A DNA stretch of 17,538 nucleotides from CAYXSX01 sp964493095 (GTDB lineage Bacteria; Pseudomonadota; Alphaproteobacteria; Micavibrionales; Micavibrionaceae): contig CAZBNG010000041.1 of NCBI GenBank assembly GCA_964493095.1, forward strand, positions 1 through 17,538, given 5' to 3'. The translations under genes and the position numbers were made by a program. The notes under the pieces are model-generated. The model searched no databases. It was not told the origin of the DNA and saw only the letters and a list, made by a program, of their open reading frames with translations. How positions within the stretch are numbered: the first letter of the stretch is position 1; every line of letters begins with the position of its first letter. Positions 12,734 to 17,538 of the stretch are shown piece by piece.

Positions 12734-13799
12734 AGTTTCTTTCCTTATCGACCAGCTTGTTTTTGCCGATCCATGGCATCATGGCGCGCAGGCGCTCGCC
12801 GACGACCTCGATGTCGTGCTGGGCTTCTTTTTCGCGCATTTCTTTCAGGCGGTTCAGGCCCTCCTTGTTGCCGCCCATGAAGCTTTCCACGAATTTTCCG
12901 GACTGGATATCTTCCAGAATGCGCTTCATTTCCGCCTTTGTTTCCTGCGTAATTACGCGCGGGCCGGAAACATAGTCGCCGAATTCCGCCGTGTTGGAGA
13001 TAGAATAGCGCATATTGGCAAGACCGGCTTCGTAGATTAGGTCCACGATCAGCTTTGTTTCATGCAGGCACTCGAAATATGCCATTTCCGGCGGATAACC
13101 GGCTTCTACCAGCGTTTCATAACCCGCTTTGATGAGGGAGGTGATGCCGCCGCAAAGAACGGCCTGCTCGCCGAAAAGGTCGGTTTCACACTCATCTTTA
13201 AAGGTTGTCTCGATAATGCCGGAGCGGCCGCCACCCACGAGGGAAGCATAGGCAAGGGCGATTTCCTTGGCGTTGCCTGTGGCATCCTGCGCCACGGCAA
13301 TAAGGCAGGGCACGCCACCACCTTTTTGATATTCGCCGCGCACGGTGTGGCCCGGGCCCTTGGGCGCAACCATGAAGACATCCAGGTCCGCGCGGGGCTT
13401 GATCAGGCCGAAATGGACATTAAGGCCGTGGGCAAAAGCCAGCGCGGCGCCTTGTTTCATGTTGTCGGCCAGGTGTTCGTTGTACAGATCCTGCTGGTTT
13501 TCATCAGGGACGAGGAGCATGACGACATCGGCGTCCTTAACCGCCTCTGCGGGCTCCATAACTTCAAAACCGGCGGCTTTTGCCTTGGCGGCAGAGCCTG
13601 AGCCGTCACGTAGGCCGATTATAACGTTGTTTGCGCCGCTGTCTTTCAGGTTTTGGGCATGGGCGTGGCCTTGTGAGCCGTAGCCGATAATCACGACCTT
13701 TTTATCTTTCAGAAGGCCGGGATTGCAGTCCTTATCGTAGTAGACATTCAAAGATGTCCGGTTCGCGGGTGTTTCCGCTGCGGCAGCTGCCTGTGTCAT
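12732..13799 (-). CDS. ilvC: Ketol-acid reductoisomerase (NADP(+))
   Basis: IlvC converts acetolactate and acetohydroxybutyrate to the dihydroxy acids of valine and isoleucine synthesis, using Mg2+ and NADPH. It is the short (class I) form at 355 residues, slightly long because of an Ala-rich N-terminal extension (1-14). The Rossmann motif GYGSQGHAHAQNLKDSG is at 39-55, and the cofactor-specificity loop GLRDGSGS (62-69) with Arg and Ser favours NADPH. HGLNVHFG has catalytic His124, followed by APKGPGHTVR (145-154). DECETDLFGEQ (202-212) supplies the Mg ligands Asp207 and Glu211, and ECLHETKLIVD (243-253) and SNTAE (268-272) complete the site. AGAGG is present about nine bases before the ATG. 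In many alphaproteobacteria ilvC follows ilvN directly; here two orphan genes lie between them. Confidence 0.98.
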   Translation of the reverse strand: MTQAAAAAETPANRTSLNVYYDKDCNPGLLKDKKVVIIGYGSQGHAHAQNLKDSGANNVIIGLRDGSGSAAKAKAAGFEVMEPAEAVKDADVVMLLVPDENQQDLYNEHLADNMKQGAALAFAHGLNVHFGLIKPRADLDVFMVAPKGPGHTVRGEYQKGGGVPCLIAVAQDATGNAKEIALAYASLVGGGRSGIIETTFKDECETDLFGEQAVLCGGITSLIKAGYETLVEAGYPPEMAYFECLHETKLIVDLIYEAGLANMRYSISNTAEFGDYVSGPRVITQETKAEMKRILEDIQSGKFVESFMGGNKEGLNRLKEMREKEAQHDIEVVGERLRAMMPWIGKNKLVDKERN

Positions 13800-13981
13800 G
13801 GTTTTAACCTCTTTTTTTCAAATATCCAATGAACCCGCATAAAACAGGGTTTTGAGGCCAAAATCAAGGGAAAAAGCGGGGTTTTGGGGCCTGTGGGTAG
13901 CTAAGCGTTGGTTAAGGCTTTGTAAAGGTTTTTTCCGTAGAATTAACAGGTAAAATAACGTGGGCAGCATGAGAGAAGATA

Positions 13982-16186
13982 ATGGGCGGGTATAATAACG
14001 GAAATACGACATTTGTTTTTCATGATAAGCAAACTTTTGAGTTCGCCGACACGATTCAGGTTGTCGGCGGTTCATTTAACGGCATGTCCGGGCTGAAGCC
14101 GCTTGATTTAAAAAGCAGTTTTGCAGGTAAAACAGCAGACGAAATATATAACGGCAAAGGGTTGCCTACGCAGGCCATTAATACGTCCAGGATACCTTTG
14201 CAGGATATTCTCCGCAGCCAGGGAGGCAGTATAGAGAAAATAGGTACGGTTGCCTCCGACGAATTCGGAACATCAGAGGATTATTACCGGTTACATCTTG
14301 GGAGCGGAGAGTTTCTGGATTTTCATGGTAGCGATCTTAGGGCGGCAAATCGTGATCTAGCGAATATTGCCGAAGATTTAAAACCCGGAATAACCGTTGA
14401 AATTGGTGCAAATGTCGGGGGGCAAAAGCATGCCGCCGCTGCTGCGCCCCAGGGAAATCAGCCGGCGGCCGGCAGGATTGAAGGCAATTCCTATACTCTG
14501 GGAGAACAGGATATCGCGGCCTTTAACAGGGTACGGGTGCGGGCTGTTAGCGGTGATACGACCTTGCGTACGATTGGCGGGGCATTACCTCCGTCATTGT
14601 CTAGTATAGCGGTTGAGGGTGGACAGCTAAAAAGCTTCAACAGTTTTTCAGCATATGTCGGCGAAAATCAGATGCTTTTAAATACGAACCACCTGCGGGA
14701 AAGGATGGCCGACAGCCCCTCTGTTACTATTACAAGAGAAGCTGATTTTAAGGACAAGTCCTTCTATCGCATAAGCTTTGGTGACGAGTATATCGTCGTT
14801 GAAAGTAAATATATGCCTAAAGGAGTGCTTGCAAAAGTCCAGGGTTTGGAGGCACAGAAGACGTTTCAGGATAATGGGTACAAACCCATGACACAACTGA
14901 AAGGTCCGTCTGCCGTTGCGGAGGCTAAGACTCATCCGTTTACGCCATCTCCCTCCGCGCCCGTGCAGGGTTTCGGTAGTACACGCGGGGAGTATCAAGG
15001 GCCTGACAACGGTTTGCTTCCCAATCTGGAAGGCATGGGAGACTTGGGACAGAAATTAGGAGATTTAAGCAGACAGGCCGGTGCAGATGTAAGAGAGCGT
15101 ATGGCCGGCCCCGCCGCCGAAATAAATGAGCAGGCGAGACGGGCCGTTCAACAGGGGGGAACGCCTCAGGATATGCTGCCCCGCTTGTTTGGTGTTGGCG
15201 GAGGCCTTGTGGGAATGGCAAAGGGCGGCGCCATGGACGCCCGGGTCGGACTTAACGGGCTTAAGCAGGCTATGGAAGGTATGCTTGCAGGCGCAAAACC
15301 TGTGCTTCAGCAAAAAGCTCAGCAGCTCGAACCTTTGGGCGATAAAATACGCGATCAGGGCCGTAAAATTGGTGAAGACCTTAAAGGTAATGAGCCGGCT
15401 AAACCAAGATATCTTAAACCTGATGAAATGCCGTGGCTTAAGGAAAAGCAGCCGGAAGCCCCGCCGCCGCTGCCGCAAGGCCGCCCTCATAGAACGCCGG
15501 CCCCTGATCCCGGTGAAAAACACGGCAGCGCCGCGCCTGTCACTGCGCCGAAAGCCGCCCCGGTGACGCCTGTAGCGGCGCCGCGATCATTGGAACCGCC
15601 GACAGGGGCGAGTGTGCAGCGGGTATCGCTGACATCCCCGGTTGCGCCCGGGGCAGAAGCGCCGAGGGTATCGGAAGGCGGCCGTCCGGCCATTACGTGG
15701 AATGGTGGTCGTGCGAAAGGTTTTAACGATGATTTTCAGAAACTGCAGACAGAGCTTGCCAAGGATCCTGAATGCAAGAAACTTATGACATTTAAGAGCA
15801 GCGTTACGGGTAAGGAAGAGTGTGCTGATGGCCGCGAAGGTCATAGAAGTGTTGATGCTATCAAACATTATATTGCAAAGCATAACCTTCCGGCGGATAT
15901 ATCGCTAAAAGAGCTGACCAAACATGCGCATGATCACGCGCCGGTTTTTGCTCTCGATACCTCAAAGCCCTTGATGATACAGGGAAGCGGTTTTCAGGCC
16001 GCCGCCGCGATGGGGCCGCAGACACAGGTCGTGATGATAAACCCGGATAATGGCAAAGCAGGCCCCATGATGACGATGGCCGAGTTGCAAAGGCAGCAGC
16101 AGCAGGAACAGCAACCTGATCATCAGATGGCTCCGTCTCCTAACCAGCAGCAGATTGGTATGCCGGTGTCTTCCATGATGGCTTAA
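13982..16186 (+). CDS. Large orphan multidomain protein with Pro-rich linker
   Basis: This 734-residue protein matches nothing I recognise. Two N-terminal regions, about 73-119 and 232-278, look like diverged copies of one module: each has an acidic-Phe pair, then an aromatic-Tyr-Arg (YYRLHLG and FYRISFG), then alternating beta-like residues. The middle (345-470) is helical and Gln/Gly-rich. Residues 490-565 form a Pro/Ala-rich disordered linker. A compact charged domain follows (about 575-660; FQKLQTELAKDPECKKLM, then a His-rich KHAHDHAP), and the C-terminus is Gln- and Met-rich. No signal peptide or membrane helix is seen. It lies on the opposite strand to the flanking ilv genes, divergent from ilvC. 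A downstream small gene follows after 52 bases. GAGAGAAGA precedes the ATG as a weak ribosome-binding site. Confidence 0.85.
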   Translation: MGGYNNGNTTFVFHDKQTFEFADTIQVVGGSFNGMSGLKPLDLKSSFAGKTADEIYNGKGLPTQAINTSRIPLQDILRSQGGSIEKIGTVASDEFGTSEDYYRLHLGSGEFLDFHGSDLRAANRDLANIAEDLKPGITVEIGANVGGQKHAAAAAPQGNQPAAGRIEGNSYTLGEQDIAAFNRVRVRAVSGDTTLRTIGGALPPSLSSIAVEGGQLKSFNSFSAYVGENQMLLNTNHLRERMADSPSVTITREADFKDKSFYRISFGDEYIVVESKYMPKGVLAKVQGLEAQKTFQDNGYKPMTQLKGPSAVAEAKTHPFTPSPSAPVQGFGSTRGEYQGPDNGLLPNLEGMGDLGQKLGDLSRQAGADVRERMAGPAAEINEQARRAVQQGGTPQDMLPRLFGVGGGLVGMAKGGAMDARVGLNGLKQAMEGMLAGAKPVLQQKAQQLEPLGDKIRDQGRKIGEDLKGNEPAKPRYLKPDEMPWLKEKQPEAPPPLPQGRPHRTPAPDPGEKHGSAAPVTAPKAAPVTPVAAPRSLEPPTGASVQRVSLTSPVAPGAEAPRVSEGGRPAITWNGGRAKGFNDDFQKLQTELAKDPECKKLMTFKSSVTGKEECADGREGHRSVDAIKHYIAKHNLPADISLKELTKHAHDHAPVFALDTSKPLMIQGSGFQAAAAMGPQTQVVMINPDNGKAGPMMTMAELQRQQQQEQQPDHQMAPSPNQQQIGMPVSSMMA

Positions 16187-16238
16187 ATTGTTTTAGAATG
16201 AACTTTGTTGTTTTTTCAAGTTTACACAAAGTAAATAT

Positions 16239-16631
16239 ATGAGCGATCAGCCCGAACCGGATTTCGATCCTTTAGCGCCAAAAAAGACCTTGGACCTCCA
16301 AAACCTGCCCTCTGTAGAGGAGCTTCCCGTGCTTCCGGACATGCGTTCGGGAATGGATGTTGATCTGGCCGTTAACGCGGACGGAAAGTTATACGTTTTT
16401 CATGAAAAGCCAAACCCGGAGGAAATAGAATACGTGATTTACGACATTCACGGATCTCGTCTCGTATTTATTGGAAAAAATGGAAGAATTCAGGACATCA
16501 GCATGGCTGTGCAGGATGCGATGCGGACGCATATGAAGAAGGCTGAAAACATATGTCTTGTTCAAATAAAAGACGGCCAGCCATACCAAACCCACAACGT
16601 ACCTTTTGTAATCGAAAATCACTGGACGTAG
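16239..16631 (+). CDS. Small orphan protein downstream of the 734-residue protein
   Basis: This 130-residue protein has an acidic, Pro-rich N-terminus (PEPDFDPLAPKK and PSVEELPVLPD) and a mixed alpha/beta core from about residue 38 (MDVDLAVNADGKLYVFHEK). The core ends in FVIENHW. There is no signal peptide. The residues YVFHEK are close to FVFHDK at the start of the upstream 734-residue protein, and the underlying bases are also similar, so the two may share an N-terminal module. It lies 52 bases after that gene on the same strand and is probably co-transcribed, although no strong Shine-Dalgarno sequence is visible. It converges on ilvN. Function unknown. Confidence 0.7.
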   Translation: MSDQPEPDFDPLAPKKTLDLQNLPSVEELPVLPDMRSGMDVDLAVNADGKLYVFHEKPNPEEIEYVIYDIHGSRLVFIGKNGRIQDISMAVQDAMRTHMKKAENICLVQIKDGQPYQTHNVPFVIENHWT

Positions 16632-16689
16632 TTTGGCGGAAGTCCAATGTCTTTGATTACACCAATAATCAATTTACGCAAGCGCGGCG

Positions 16690-17262
16690 TCAATCCACTT
16701 CGTCGTGCGTGGTGGAGCCGCGGGAAATTGCGGCGACGCCCGTGCGTGAAACGTCGATCAGCCCCAGCGGTTTCATGAGATCAATAAAGGCATCGACCTT
16801 TTCCGTCGTTCCCGTGATTTCAAAAACGAAGGATTCCAGCGTGGAATCTACGGGCTTGGCGCGGAAAATATCGGCAAGGCGCAGGGCCTCGATACGCTTG
16901 TCCCCTATGCTGGATACTTTGACCAGCGCCAGTTCACGCTCGATATGCGGGCCGAAGGTGGTAAGGTCGCGTACGCGCTTTACGGGTACCAGCTGGCGCA
17001 ATGATTGTTTGATCTGCTCAATCACCTCGGGCGTACCGCTGGCGATAATGGTGATGCGGGACATGCCTTCCTGGTGGTCGGTTTCCGCCACCGTGAGGCT
17101 GTCGATATTATAGCCGCGCCCGGTAAACAGGCCGATGACGCGCGCCAGAACACCGGGTTCGTTCTTCACGACAATGGCCAGCGTATGGCTTTCGATCACC
17201 GCTTCTCGGGAGGGCGGGGCATAAACGGACTGGTTTTTCTTTGCGGGAGCTTTCTTAATCAT
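16690..17262 (-). CDS. ilvN: Acetolactate synthase small (regulatory) subunit
   Basis: This is the regulatory subunit of acetohydroxyacid synthase, which activates the catalytic subunit and confers feedback inhibition by valine. The ACT domain is at about 27-100, with the diagnostic NEPGVLARVIGLFTGRGYNI (34-53) and SLTVAETDHQEGMSRITI. The C-terminal domain (107-180) has RELALVKVS and DIFRAKPVD. The start at 17262 (MIKKAPAKKNQ) gives 190 residues; a longer frame would cross the N-gap and is not credible. The basic N-terminal tail of about 25 residues precedes the ACT domain. ilvB, the catalytic partner normally just upstream, is not seen: an assembly gap and a divergent gene are there instead. 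ilvC lies 2.9 kb downstream on the same strand. Confidence 0.95.
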   Translation of the reverse strand: MIKKAPAKKNQSVYAPPSREAVIESHTLAIVVKNEPGVLARVIGLFTGRGYNIDSLTVAETDHQEGMSRITIIASGTPEVIEQIKQSLRQLVPVKRVRDLTTFGPHIERELALVKVSSIGDKRIEALRLADIFRAKPVDSTLESFVFEITGTTEKVDAFIDLMKPLGLIDVSRTGVAAISRGSTTHDEVD

Positions 17263-17300
17263 GGCAATGGTTATAGCGAAGTTTGGGCGGCAATGGTAGA

Positions 17301-17310
17301 NNNNNNNNNN
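17301..17310. other. Assembly gap (ten Ns)
   Basis: Ten unknown bases mark a join between contigs, so the true distance, and whether the two sides are really adjacent, are uncertain. Confidence 0.98.
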
Positions 17311-17315
17311 TATCG

Positions 17316-17344
17316 TTGACATAACATAAATGCGAGCGTATGGT
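17316..17344 (+). promoter_or_regulatory. Candidate sigma-70 promoter for the gene starting at 17391
   Basis: A perfect TTGACA (17316-17321) is separated by 17 bases from TATGGT (17339-17344, four of six). TATAAT at 17371-17376 is a perfect -10 on its own but has no good -35. Either would give a short leader before the ATG at 17391. Confidence 0.5.
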
Positions 17345-17390
17345 AACGCCGTCATGCGGTTAAGAAAAATTATAATAAAGTGAACAGGAT

Positions 17391-17538
17391 ATGACTCTTG
17401 AGCTAGGGTGCAATGACGATCGTTTTGGTTGTCTGGTTGATGCGTTCAAAGATGCTGCTCCGGGAAAGCAAGCTTATTACCGAGCCGTTTCTTGGTGGGA
17501 TGAGGATTTGGGTGAAGTGGTTTTTGGGACAACATTAG
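17391..17538 (+). CDS. Partial (3' end missing) gene, function unknown
   Basis: The frame opens with ATG at 17391 and runs off the window after 49 codons, beginning MTLELGCNDDRFGCLVDAF and including KQAYYRAVSWWDEDLGEVVF. It is supported by an upstream promoter-like sequence. The Shine-Dalgarno sequence is poor: AGGA is only one or two bases from the ATG. The aromatic-rich YYRAVSWWDED stretch matches no family I know. It is divergent from ilvN across the assembly gap. Confidence 0.55.
   Translation, partial: MTLELGCNDDRFGCLVDAFKDAAPGKQAYYRAVSWWDEDLGEVVFGTTL

Noticed and set aside
13062..13601. Plus-strand open frame opposite ilvC (179 codons)
   Set aside because: ilvC is certain on the other strand with every catalytic motif, so this frame is a shadow.
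15065..15523. Minus-strand open frame of 152 codons inside the 734-residue gene
   Set aside because: No motif or start signal was seen, and the plus-strand frame is continuous over 2.2 kb.

Overview
The window looks like a chromosome segment from an alphaproteobacterium. PheS, the L35/L20 pair, IlvC and IlvN all have an alphaproteobacterial look, and the mix of housekeeping genes with large orphan proteins recalls Micavibrio-like lineages. That placement comes from sequence impression only. A run of ten Ns at 17301-17310 shows that this is a draft scaffold.

Layout. (1) 1-3671 is accessory: the 3' end of a protein built from 169-residue tandem repeats, a GNAT acetyltransferase, an orphan membrane/coiled-coil protein flanked by a decayed second copy of part of that acetyltransferase gene, and a two-gene unit led by a secreted repeat protein. 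(2) 3770-6431, minus strand, is the translation block rpmI-rplT, a HAD hydrolase and pheS. pheT does not follow pheS; the orphan secreted-protein unit sits there instead. (3) 6432-6918 is a structured divergent intergenic region with several hairpins. (4) 6919-9715 holds a NaChBac-type voltage-gated channel with an unusual filter and two tandem EamA transporters. (5) 9857-12513 holds a GT2 glycosyltransferase converging on an orphan protein with a zincin-like HExxH motif. (6) 12732-17262 contains ilvC and ilvN on the minus strand, in the usual order but separated by two plus-strand orphan genes (13982-16631). ilvB is not next to ilvN. The window ends in an unrecognised partial gene with a good promoter.

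The housekeeping parts act in translation (L35, L20, PheRS alpha) and in branched-chain amino acid synthesis (IlvN regulates acetohydroxyacid synthase; IlvC is the next enzyme). The orphan genes lie where conserved partners would normally be adjacent. They tend to have linkers, repeats, a signal peptide, a glycine-rich membrane segment or a possible protease motif. No transposase, integrase, tRNA, rRNA or CRISPR array was seen.

Most promising leads: the zincin-like protein (10996-12513), the channel filter TLEGWSD (predicted calcium preference), the acetyltransferase remnant whose differences from the intact gene fall mostly at third codon positions, and the long hairpin in the rpmI-rplT leader.
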